Of a stretch of 5,862 bases of DNA, positions 1 to 5,808 are shown piece after piece. Both the position numbers and the translations under genes were made by a program. The notes beneath the pieces are model-generated. The model was not told the origin of the DNA. It saw only the letters and a program-made list of their open reading frames with translations, and ran no database searches. The stretch is taken from contig JBHHYS010000123.1 in NCBI GenBank assembly GCA_046757645.1, forward strand, positions 1-5,862, in the 5' to 3' direction. How positions within the stretch are numbered: position 1 is the stretch's first letter; the number at the start of each line of letters is the position of its first letter. The DNA comes from JBHHYS01 sp046757645 (GTDB taxonomy: Bacteria; Acidobacteriota; Terriglobia; Acidiferrales; 2-02-FULL-67-57).

Positions 1-1347
1 CCTGCAAACGAGCTCAGAAAACTGATGAACACAGCTACCCCTATACCAACTCCAAAGAGGACGCCCACCACAGGATGAAATCCTGACGCAAGGCTTGTCG
101 AACCAACGAGCATTGCAACCAAAGCGATTACGCCCGATCCCCAATAGAAGAAAAAACCCACTAGCCTTGCGATACCCTCTGCTTTTTGGATGATTCTCAA
201 ATCATGCTGGCGGCTTTGTTCTTCGCTTCTGCGTGCTCTTTCCAGAGCAACGTGCGCACGGCTGGCTTCCGCCGCAACTCCCTTCTCCTTTTCCTCGATC
301 GCCTTATGCGCAACGCGCAATGCTTCCTCTGCGTATTCCTCTTTGACACAGTCAATGACATCTTGCACTGTTTCTGCGTCCACATCCTCTTCGTCGTCGA
401 TCTCGGACAGACGGGAATCAATGAGGTGGCTGGTGAGGGCAGCAACCTCTTCATCCGAGGATAGGTTGCCAGACGTCTTGAGCCGGCGTAACTCTTCGGT
501 GAAGCGCCGCCACATCTTGTCGGTTGGGCGAAGTGCTGCTGCACACAACGCCACAAGCTCATGTTTCTTTAATCGCGCTGCCGGTCCCTTCGGGTTCTTG
601 AGCCACGCGACGTTGGACAACGCAGTTTGGTGGATGACTGGAGGAATGCCGAAACCGCCTTCGGCGCGGTACCACAATGCAACGTTCCTGACAACTGGCG
701 TGGTTATTGTTGCGAATATTGCACGTGCCTCATCGAGCAGATGGCAAAGCCGGCCAGCGCGTAGTGTTAGTATTGCAGCTACTACATTAACATCATGATC
801 GACTCGGGCATCACTTTCCGTTTGATCTACTCTCATCAGGCATCGTGCCAAGCTTTTTTCGCCCAAGACATACCTAGGGATTCGGGCCGGCAATGCGCGT
901 ATCGTTAAGCCAAGCTGGCCAATGTTCTTCTTTAGCAGTACACGCGCTTCGGCCACATCACCCGGTTGGTAGTGCCGCGATACCAAGAACCGACCTAGCT
1001 CAGTAGGCCGGATTTGTCGGATGCCAATCGAAGTCCCGAGCAATCGCTCCATGGCAGCCAAAACACCGTCCATTTCATCGATGGTTGCGCTGAACACGGA
1101 CGTTCGCGCGTTTGCCTGCCGCAGCACTCGCAATGCTTCCCTGGCGGCGGTAACGTAGGAGTCGGGAGCAAGCCTCAGCGCTCTAAAAAGAAACTTTGTA
1201 TCAAAAAACACCTCAAGGACCTTGAATTGTCGCTTCTTGAAATTAATGTCGGTGAGCAAGAGGGCGTTTTCAAGGACGAGGCCTTCAAGGATACGTTGGA
1301 CGTACTCAGCGAGGGTTGGGTCCGAGCGAAGAATGTGACGAATAAAA
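1..1347 (-). CDS. C-terminal open frame of the disrupted gene, no stop before window edge
   Basis: This is the continuation in the -1 frame, open from about 1437 to position 3 (about 446 codons downstream of the proposed indel) with no stop, which is unlikely for a non-coding frame of this length. PIN-like acidic residues fall at 1200-1202 (Asp), 1074-1076 (Glu) and 792-794 (Asp). After them come a segment of the form P-x-V-I-H-x-T-A-L-x-N-V-A-W-L, a coiled coil (359-174) and two hydrophobic helices (170-102 and 77-9). The helices suggest an inner-membrane anchor with the large N-terminal part in the cytoplasm. No start codon with a good Shine-Dalgarno was noticed near the beginning of this frame, so it is probably not an independent gene. 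The C-terminus is missing. Confidence 0.6.
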
Positions 1348-1870
1348 GGGCTACGGTGCGAAGCTTGCGCGTTGTGTGCTGGTCGGCGACTGTCGCGACG
1401 TGCTCGGACTCCGGCTCGACGAGTATGGCTACCTCATTTGCCTCTAAGAAATTCAGAATAATCCCAAGAGCTTCCTCCTCGTCTCGTACTTGTACTCTGT
1501 GGGCGCGAGCAAACTCAATGAACTGTGTCGCAACTGCTCTGTGCTCCCGCTCGATCGCCTCGCGCTGAGGGACCAAGTCGACATCGATGGGTTTATCGGC
1601 ATTTCGGAAGAAGCGCCCATACTCACGGCGAAGATAACCCTTCTTGCATGTCCTCTTGAGCAGAGTACGTAGTGCATCAACAGGTATTTCGAGACCCTGC
1701 CGAGATGCAATCTCGGCCGCCAGGTCTTCCGGGAGAAAGTCGTCACCGCCCCAAGCCCTTAGTGTGTCAAGGACAAATGGCGTGTAGAGGTCGAGATGGT
1801 CAACGTGAGCGTCATAATTGACTTTCAGGAGGGCGACCGTGGCCAATCCGCGTATTGCGCCGTCACTCAC
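1175..1870 (-). CDS. N-terminal open frame of the disrupted gene (231 codons as read)
   Basis: This is the frame as it stands, from the GTG at 1870 to a stop at 1175. Residues 1-175 are a credible soluble, mostly helical protein, with a winged-helix-like stretch ending near RREYGRFFRN (81-90) and an acidic helical segment (about 100-150). The last 56 residues are Ser/Thr/Leu-rich and are the out-of-frame reading of the region that, in the -1 frame, encodes the start of the PIN-like domain. If translated as is, the product would carry the DNA-binding-like part without the nuclease-like or membrane parts. It should not be treated as an independent family. Confidence 0.5.
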   Translation of the reverse strand: MSDGAIRGLATVALLKVNYDAHVDHLDLYTPFVLDTLRAWGGDDFLPEDLAAEIASRQGLEIPVDALRTLLKRTCKKGYLRREYGRFFRNADKPIDVDLVPQREAIEREHRAVATQFIEFARAHRVQVRDEEEALGIILNFLEANEVAILVEPESEHVATVADQHTTRKLRTVALLFVTFFARTQPSLSTSNVSLKASSLKTPSCSPTLISRSDNSRSLRCFLIQSFFLER

Positions 1871-1879
1871 TTGGCTGAG

Positions 1880-1885
1880 CCTCCA
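1880..1885 (-). promoter_or_regulatory. Shine-Dalgarno of the PIN-like gene
   Basis: Read on the minus strand this is TGGAGG, nine bases before the GTG at 1870. It fixes the GTG as the start although there is no nearby ATG, and suggests the gene is (or recently was) translated. Confidence 0.7.
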
Positions 1886-1982
1886 CAGACGTGGCGAACA
1901 ACCGTAATTCTAGTGTTTTCCGAGAACGAAAGAAAGCCACAGAGCCTGAGAGGAGAAGCTTTGGGCCGAGCGTTTGCTGCAG

Positions 1983-3512
1983 CTAGCTGGCGAAGTTTTC
2001 GACGAAGTGCACCAGGGTGCGCACGCCGACGCCCGTGGGTCCTTTGGCCATCCAAGGTTTGGCCTCTTCGAGCCAGGCGGTGCCGGCAATGTCAAGATGC
2101 ACCCAGGGGGTTTCGTCCACGAACTCCTTCAGAAACATGGCCCCGTTGATGGCGCCGCCCCCGCGGCCCTTGCCGATGTTTTGAATGTCGGCGACGCCGG
2201 ACTTGATGTTGTCGCGGTAGTCGTCGTCCAGCGGCATGGTCCAGAACTTTTCCCCGGCAGCGCGGGCGCTGGCCACTAAGGCGTCGAGAAAGCTCGGGTC
2301 GCTGCCGAAGGCCCCTACGTAGATGTGGCCGAGAGCGACCACGATGGCCCCGGTGAGGGTGGCGGCATCCACCAGGTGGGTGGCGCCGAACTGGCGGGCG
2401 TAGTGCAAGGCGTCAGCGAGCACCAGGCGACCTTCCGCATCGGTGTTCACCACCTCGATTGACTTGCCCGACATCGCGATTTGAACGTCGCCGGGCTTTT
2501 GGGCGCGGCCGCTGGGCAAGTTTTCGGTCAAGGGCACGACGGCAATCACCTTGTGCGGGGGTTTCAGTTGGCCCAGGGCGCGCATCACCCCCAGCATGGT
2601 GGCGCCGCCGGCCATGTCGTACTTCATCTTTTCCATCCCCTCGCCCGGCTTGATGGAGATCCCGCCGGAATCGAAGGTGACTCCCTTCCCCACCAGGCCG
2701 AGCACGGGCCGGCCTTCACGCCAATCGGGCGGCGTGTAGGTGAGAACGACCAAGCGGGGCGGTTCCTCGCTCCCCTGGGCAACCGAGAGAAAGGCGCCCA
2801 TTTTGAACTCGCGGATGCGTGCCTCGTCCAGAATGTCGGCCTCCAAGCCGACCGCCCGGGCCATGGCAGCGGCGCGCTCGGCAAACAGGCGCGGGGTGAG
2901 TCGGTTGGCGGGCTCATTGACCAGTTCGCGGGCAAAGTTTTGCGCCTCGCCGATCACTCGGCCGCGGTGGATAGCGGTCTCCAGGGCCGCCTGCTGGTCG
3001 CGCGCCAAGCCAGCCAGGCTGATGGCTGCGATGGTCTTTTGGCTTTTCTGCTCGGTCTGATAGCGCGCGGGCTCGAAGTTGGCGAGCAGGACACCTTCGA
3101 TGGCTGCCTGGGCCGCGTCTGCGGGTGCGATGCTTGCAGGCTGCGGACGGACGAAGAAAGTGAACTCCCGCACGCTGCGGGCTTTCAGAAAGCGCGCCGC
3201 CGTACCGGCCACAGAACGCAGGTCGGCCAGGGTGAACTTTTCCCGCTTGCCCGCGCCGACGAGGAGCAGGCGGCGCGCCTGCAGGCCGGCAGGATGGTGA
3301 AGCAGAAGAGTTTCGCCGGCTTTGCCGGTGAGTTCGCCCGCCGCGGCCAACTCCTGGAGCTTGCCGCCGGTGCGCTGATTGAGCGCAGCGAGGACGCCTT
3401 CCAGCACAGGCTGGGCTGCCGGCTCTTTCGAGGGAGATTCAAACACCCAGGTGACCAGCGCGGGTGTCTCAATCGCTTCCGCAGCAGCGAAGTTCAGTTT
3501 GACGTCAAGCAC
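1983..3512 (-). CDS. pepA: Cytosol (leucyl) aminopeptidase, peptidase family M17
   Basis: A cytoplasmic di-metal aminopeptidase that removes N-terminal residues, preferentially leucine and other hydrophobics, from peptides; the family usually works as a homohexamer. The 509-residue length is typical. The N-terminal non-catalytic domain spans about 1-165 and the catalytic domain about 175-509. The family signature NTDAEGRL is at 356-363. Metal and active-site residues are visible as K276, D281, K288, D299, D358, E360 and R362, each exactly six positions after the known E. coli PepA residues (K270, D275, K282, D293, D352, E354, R356), so the enzyme should be active. The GTG start is chosen because GGGGAGGG lies six bases upstream and no ATG fits better. 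It lies downstream of smpB on the same strand after 151 bases, so it may have its own promoter. E. coli PepA also binds DNA at cer/carAB; nothing here shows that role. Confidence 0.96.
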   Translation of the reverse strand: MLDVKLNFAAAEAIETPALVTWVFESPSKEPAAQPVLEGVLAALNQRTGGKLQELAAAGELTGKAGETLLLHHPAGLQARRLLLVGAGKREKFTLADLRSVAGTAARFLKARSVREFTFFVRPQPASIAPADAAQAAIEGVLLANFEPARYQTEQKSQKTIAAISLAGLARDQQAALETAIHRGRVIGEAQNFARELVNEPANRLTPRLFAERAAAMARAVGLEADILDEARIREFKMGAFLSVAQGSEEPPRLVVLTYTPPDWREGRPVLGLVGKGVTFDSGGISIKPGEGMEKMKYDMAGGATMLGVMRALGQLKPPHKVIAVVPLTENLPSGRAQKPGDVQIAMSGKSIEVVNTDAEGRLVLADALHYARQFGATHLVDAATLTGAIVVALGHIYVGAFGSDPSFLDALVASARAAGEKFWTMPLDDDYRDNIKSGVADIQNIGKGRGGGAINGAMFLKEFVDETPWVHLDIAGTAWLEEAKPWMAKGPTGVGVRTLVHFVENFAS

Positions 3513-3518
3513 GGATGG

Positions 3519-3526
3519 CCCTCCCC
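3519..3526 (-). promoter_or_regulatory. Shine-Dalgarno of pepA
   Basis: Reads GGGGAGGG on the minus strand, six bases before the GTG at 3512. It supports the non-ATG start of pepA. Confidence 0.75.
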
Positions 3527-3624
3527 AGACTGAGTGAAACCCGTAGTCTACCCGGGAATCGGGAAAGCAGGAAGCGCCCAGGCCGGCCGCCGCTTTTTCG
3601 CTTCGCGGACAGAGCGCCCGGCGG

Positions 3625-3641
3625 CAGGGCTCAAGGCCCTG
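3625..3641 (-). other. Perfect 6-bp hairpin between smpB and pepA
   Basis: CAGGGC and GCCCTG are separated by a 5-base loop, with further GCGG/CCGC complementarity just outside (3621-3624 with 3647-3650, interrupted by a 5-base bulge). It begins 23 bases past the smpB stop. No T-run follows on either strand, so it is not a canonical intrinsic terminator; it could stabilise the smpB mRNA end or attenuate read-through into pepA. The rest of the 151-base gap is GC-rich with no other convincing signal. Confidence 0.4.
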
Positions 3642-3663
3642 GCCTACCGCCTGCGTTGTGGGG

Positions 3664-4140
3664 CTAGCGGTAGCGTTTCAGTTCCTGTTCGATTTCGCGT
3701 TCGGCGGTGCGCCGGCGGATTTCATCCCGGCGGTCCCAGGTTTTCTTGCCCTTGACCAAAGCCAGCTCACACTTGGCCCGGCCGTTTTTGAAATAGAGCC
3801 GCACCGGCACCAGGGTCAACCCTTTTTGCTCGACGCGGCCGCTGAGCTTGGCAATCTCCTCTTTGTGCAGCAGCAGCTTGCGGATGCGCAGCGGGTCGTG
3901 GGAGGCATAGCCGGAGTGGCTGTAGGCGCTGATGTGGCAGTTGAGCAGCCACATCTCGCTGCCTCTTACCACCGCGTAGGCGTGGCGGAGATTGGCGCGG
4001 CCCTCGCGCAGGGATTTGACCTCGGTGCCGGTCAGCACCATTCCGGCCTCGAGGCGGTCGAGGACGTGGTACTTGTACGGGATCTGGCGGTTTTCGGCAA
4101 CGATCTTGCGACCGGGTTTCTGAGGAGCGGGGCGAGGCAT
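3664..4140 (-). CDS. smpB: SsrA-binding protein SmpB
   Basis: SmpB binds tmRNA (SsrA) and delivers it to ribosomes stalled on non-stop mRNAs, starting trans-translation and tagging of the nascent peptide. The 158-residue product is close to the usual length of about 160. Family landmarks appear in order: I-x-A-E-N-R near residue 13, the motif LTGTEVKSLREGRANL (36-51), RIRKLLLHKEEIAKL (85-99), the strand motif VPVRLYFKNGRAKCELALVKGKK (a split reading, 111-133), then WDRRDEIRRR. The positively charged C-terminal tail, which folds in the mRNA channel, is present through RYR. The usual GKK-x-x-DKR reads GKKTWDRR, a conservative change. The start is ATG; the Shine-Dalgarno is weak. It is divergent from the pilin genes and 151 bases upstream of pepA. 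The tmRNA gene itself is not seen in the window. Confidence 0.96.
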   Translation of the reverse strand: MPRPAPQKPGRKIVAENRQIPYKYHVLDRLEAGMVLTGTEVKSLREGRANLRHAYAVVRGSEMWLLNCHISAYSHSGYASHDPLRIRKLLLHKEEIAKLSGRVEQKGLTLVPVRLYFKNGRAKCELALVKGKKTWDRRDEIRRRTAEREIEQELKRYR

Positions 4141-4164
4141 CGTCTTTGCCAGCCTGAACTAGCC

Positions 4165-4194
4165 ATAGTAGTGGAGCCGCGGTGTGGACGGCAA
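4165..4194 (-). promoter_or_regulatory. Candidate sigma70 promoter for smpB
   Basis: On the minus strand TTGCCG (4194-4189) and TACTAT (4170-4165) are separated by 18 bases, each matching four of six consensus positions. Transcription would start near 4158, giving a leader of roughly 18 bases before the ATG. Only a by-eye match. Confidence 0.3.
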
Positions 4195-4453
4195 GGCGCC
4201 TCCAATCTGAGCGGGTGCAAAGCACCTCTTCCGGACACAAGAAGGACGGCGCTGATTCTGGCCCCTCGGCTTCGCTCGGGGGGAACGCTCACGTCCCGGC
4301 CGATGCGGTTCTTGCGGTATTCCGCTTCACTTTTTTGACGGTGAAAACGAGGCTCGAAAAACACCCTCCGCAAAAACCGCCAGAGCCGTAGACACGAAAA
4401 ACAGGGCTATGTTACTCGAGTGTCGGGGAGACTGGTGAGGGAGACGAGAGAGC

Positions 4454-4550
4454 GGGCAGACAAGAATGTCTGCCCCACCAGAATGGAATGGATGTCCCAG
4501 CGGAATGGGATATCTGCCCTGCGGGAACAGAATAGCTGCCCCACCGAGGT
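4454..4550. repeat. Four degenerate tandem 22-nt units, first overlapping a perfect hairpin
   Basis: Units begin at exactly 4463, 4485, 4507 and 4529. The core of unit 1 is AGAATGTCTGCCCCACC; over these 17 positions unit 4 matches 15, unit 2 matches 12 and unit 3 matches 11. Each unit ends in a variant of (C/G)AGAAT or GGAAT. A 9-bp perfect inverted repeat, GGGCAGACA and TGTCTGCCC with a 4-base loop, spans 4454-4475 and overlaps unit 1. The period is not a multiple of three, so this is not a protein repeat. I recall similar short sequences scattered between genes in Acidobacteriota and related phyla, but cannot confirm it here. Confidence 0.6.
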
Positions 4551-4630
4551 AAATTGCTTCAAGCCGAAGGCGGATCGGATGTCAACCGCGGGCAACCCAC
4601 TGAATCACAGGTTGCTAGGCGTGAGAGGTA

Positions 4631-4674
4631 GTTGACGTCGGTTCACATGTGTCAACCCGGGAAGCGGGTGAACC
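4631..4674. repeat. Cluster of overlapping, mutually exclusive inverted repeats
   Basis: Three pairings are visible: GTTGAC/GTCAAC (4631-4636 with 4651-4656), GGTTCAC/GTGAACC (4640-4646 with 4668-4674) and ACCCG/CGGGT (4655-4659 with 4665-4669). An 8-base palindrome CACATGTG sits at 4644-4651. The arms overlap, so the structures compete. They lie 25 bases upstream of the candidate pilin promoter, so an operator is a more natural reading than an RNA switch. Confidence 0.4.
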
Positions 4675-4698
4675 CAGGGGTGGGGGCGGTGGAAAACG

Positions 4699-4728
4699 TT
4701 GTCCCGGGCAAACCGCCAGTGCTAGACT
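4699..4728 (+). promoter_or_regulatory. Candidate extended -10 promoter for the pilin pair
   Basis: TTGTCC (4699-4704, four of six to consensus) and TAGACT (4723-4728, four of six) are 18 bases apart, and the bases TGC immediately before the -10 form an extended -10 motif. Transcription would begin near 4735, leaving a leader of about 46 bases before the first pilin ATG. Confidence 0.4.
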
Positions 4729-4780
4729 TTGGCCAGTTCGCAGCGGAGCCGCATCCTAAGCAAGGGACGAATCGAGAGCA

Positions 4781-5254
4781 ATGTTTCGCTTCAGCGCCAA
4801 CCGGAGTCAAAGGGGCCTGACCTTGCTGGAGCTGGTGGTAGCCAGCTTCATTCTGATGATCCTCGCCACCATGGCCGTGCCCCTGGCACGAGTGAAAATC
4901 AAGCGAGACAAGGAAATCCAGTTGCGCCACGCTCTGCGCACCATGCGCTCCGCCATCGACCGCTACAAGGACGCCGCCGACCGCGGCTTGATCGCCGTCC
5001 AGGCCGATACGGAAGGTTACCCGGCCGATCTGGAGACGCTGGTCGAGGGGGTGCCGTTGGCCGGTAAGCCTGACCGGCGGGTGCGCTTTCTGCGACGCGT
5101 ACCGCTGGACCCCATGACCAACTCCACCGACTGGGGCTTGCGGGCGGTTCAGGATCCGCCCGACTCCCTCTCCTGGAGCGGAGAGAACGTCTTCGACGTT
5201 TACTCCCGCAGCAGCGGGATCGCGCTCGATGGCACCCGCTACCGTGATTGGTAG
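4781..5254 (+). CDS. GspG-like type II secretion / type IV pilus-like pseudopilin (first of pair)
   Basis: A 157-residue class III signal-peptide protein. The 12-residue basic leader ends in RG; prepilin peptidase would cut G12|L13 and methylate L13. Mature positions 1-5 are LTLLE with the essential Glu at +5 (E17). Residues 13-35 form the hydrophobic helix ending ATMAVPL, followed by an amphipathic charged helix (about 38-70). The soluble part is GspG-like: GYPADLETLVEG, RVPLDPM, WG, FDVYS and a final LDGTRYRDW. The product would sit in the inner membrane and assemble into a periplasmic pseudopilus. It is shorter than, and not identical to, classical GspG, so I give no symbol. The ATG at 4781 has only weak Shine-Dalgarno options (AAGGGA 13 bases upstream or GAGAG two bases upstream). 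It is closely followed by a paralogue. Confidence 0.88.
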   Translation: MFRFSANRSQRGLTLLELVVASFILMILATMAVPLARVKIKRDKEIQLRHALRTMRSAIDRYKDAADRGLIAVQADTEGYPADLETLVEGVPLAGKPDRRVRFLRRVPLDPMTNSTDWGLRAVQDPPDSLSWSGENVFDVYSRSSGIALDGTRYRDW

Positions 5255-5284
5255 GTGAGAGAAGTGCGAACGGTGTCGGAGAAG

Positions 5285-5740
5285 ATGCGCGTCTGGGCGG
5301 GCGGCGCCGGCCAGCCGCGCCTCTTTCGGCGGGGCCGCGGGCGCTTCGCCCGGCCAGCCTCAGGGGCGGGCTTCACCCTCCTCGAGCTGATGATTGTCAT
5401 TGCTCTGATCGGCATCCTGCTCGCCGTCGCCGTTCCCAACTATCAGAGGTCCATGCTGCAGGCGAAGGAGACGGTCCTGAAAGAGAATCTCTTTGTGCTG
5501 CGCTCCATCATTGAGCAGTTCACCCTGGACAAGCAGCGCCCCCCCGGCTCGCTCGAGGAACTGGTGACGGAGGACTACCTGCGCGTCCTCCCCAAAGATA
5601 TCACCGGTGCGCGCGACACTTGGCAGCCAGTCTACTCCGACCTGCTCATCTCGCCCGAACAGACGACCACCGGAATCATAGATGTCCACTCCGGCTCCAC
5701 CGCCATCGCCACCGACGGCACCCCCTACAACACCTGGTAG
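5285..5740 (+). CDS. GspG-like pseudopilin (second of pair)
   Basis: A 151-residue prepilin-like protein from ATG 5285, preceded by GGAG three bases upstream. An in-frame GTG at 5255, immediately after the stop of the first pilin, would add ten residues but has no Shine-Dalgarno; GTGs at 5264 and 5273 are further options. Cleavage is predicted at G29|F30 (AGAG|FTLLE) with Glu+5 at E34. The hydrophobic helix spans 30-50 (FTLLELMIVIALIGILLAVAV split) followed by PNYQRSM, typical of pilins. The soluble domain has the GspG-like PPGSLEELV and ends ATDGTPYNTW, matching the tail of the first pilin (common pattern D-V-x-S-x-S, I-A-x-D-G-T-x-Y-x-x-W). The leader of 29 or more residues, rich in Arg and Gly, is unusually long for this class. 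It is probably co-transcribed with the gene before it. Confidence 0.87.
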   Translation: MRVWAGGAGQPRLFRRGRGRFARPASGAGFTLLELMIVIALIGILLAVAVPNYQRSMLQAKETVLKENLFVLRSIIEQFTLDKQRPPGSLEELVTEDYLRVLPKDITGARDTWQPVYSDLLISPEQTTTGIIDVHSGSTAIATDGTPYNTW

Positions 5741-5774
5741 CGCCTAGCACCACCCGGCCAGAGAAAAGCACGGG

Positions 5775-5803
5775 TTGCGCGCAGCCCCAAAACTGTGTAT
5801 AGT
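5775..5803 (+). promoter_or_regulatory. Candidate sigma70 promoter for tRNA-fMet
   Basis: TTGCGC (5775-5780) and TATAGT (5798-5803, five of six to consensus) are exactly 17 bases apart. The expected start point is about 5809-5811, essentially at the mature 5' end of the tRNA. Confidence 0.5.
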
Positions 5804-5808
5804 GCCGG

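Larger units (their letters stand above)
1..1870 (-). pseudogene. Frame-disrupted, edge-truncated protein: winged-helix-like + PIN-like + coiled coil + two TM helices
   Basis: I do not recognise this as a named family. The GTG start at 1868-1870 follows a strong Shine-Dalgarno TGGAGG. The initial frame is good to about residue 175. From there the sensible protein continues in the -1 frame without a stop to the left edge. Adding one base in the C3T4 run (1344-1350) gives at least 623 residues, with the C-terminus outside the window. In the repaired numbering, residues 1-90 look like a winged helix. Residues about 216-425 look like a PIN nuclease fold: VFFDTKFLFR with D224, TIDEMDGVL with E266, RVDHDVNVVAAI with D358/D360, and AIFATITTPVV where the fourth acidic position is lost. 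Residues about 505-566 are a charged coiled coil, and 568-590 and 599-621 are membrane helices. The domain calls are from motif shape only. It could be a pseudogene or a consensus indel in an intact gene. GC is lower than in pepA. A possible -10 (TAGAAT, 1912-1907) lies upstream without a convincing -35. Confidence 0.75.
4141..4780. other. Divergent intergenic region, 640 bases, no gene seen
   Basis: Lies between the starts of smpB and the first pilin gene. I see no conserved ORF and no tmRNA-like peptide-tag reading here. It holds a possible smpB promoter (4165-4194), a stretch about 4240-4330 with GC-rich repeat-like texture (including the near-symmetrical CTCGGCTTCGCTCGG), four 22-nt tandem units with a hairpin (4454-4550), a nest of inverted repeats (4631-4674) and a likely pilin promoter (4699-4728). 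Confidence 0.6.

Noticed and set aside
190..798. 202-codon plus-strand open frame and a 92-codon neighbour
   Set aside because: Ser/Ala/Arg-rich with no motif; they are shadows of the minus-strand PIN-like gene, whose frame gives a coherent protein.
1014..1568. 184-codon plus-strand open frame
   Set aside because: Opposite the disrupted gene, spans the frame switch, low-complexity composition and no ribosome binding site noted.
2481..3533. 350-codon open frame on the plus strand
   Set aside because: It is exactly antisense to pepA, which has complete M17 motifs and a strong ribosome binding site; long antisense frames are common in GC-rich genes.
3545..3550. Minus-strand TAGACT as the pepA -10
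   Set aside because: It resembles the pilin -10, but the 17-base position holds TTCCTG, a poor -35, so the promoter is not supported.
3658..4338. 226-codon open frame on the plus strand
   Set aside because: Antisense to smpB, running into non-coding sequence; no recognisable motifs.
4032..4373. 113-codon minus-strand frame overlapping the smpB start
   Set aside because: Arg/Ser-rich out-of-frame reading over smpB and GC-rich intergenic DNA; smpB is certain in the overlapping frame.
4463..4550. CRISPR array
   Set aside because: Units are contiguous, 22 nt, degenerate and have no unique spacers.
4141..4780. tmRNA (ssrA) gene next to smpB
   Set aside because: No alanine-tRNA-like ends or tag-peptide reading could be seen in either strand.
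5772..5787. Stem GGGTTG/CAGCCC as a terminator after the pilins
   Set aside because: One wobble pair, no T-run afterwards, and it overlaps the -35 of the tRNA promoter.
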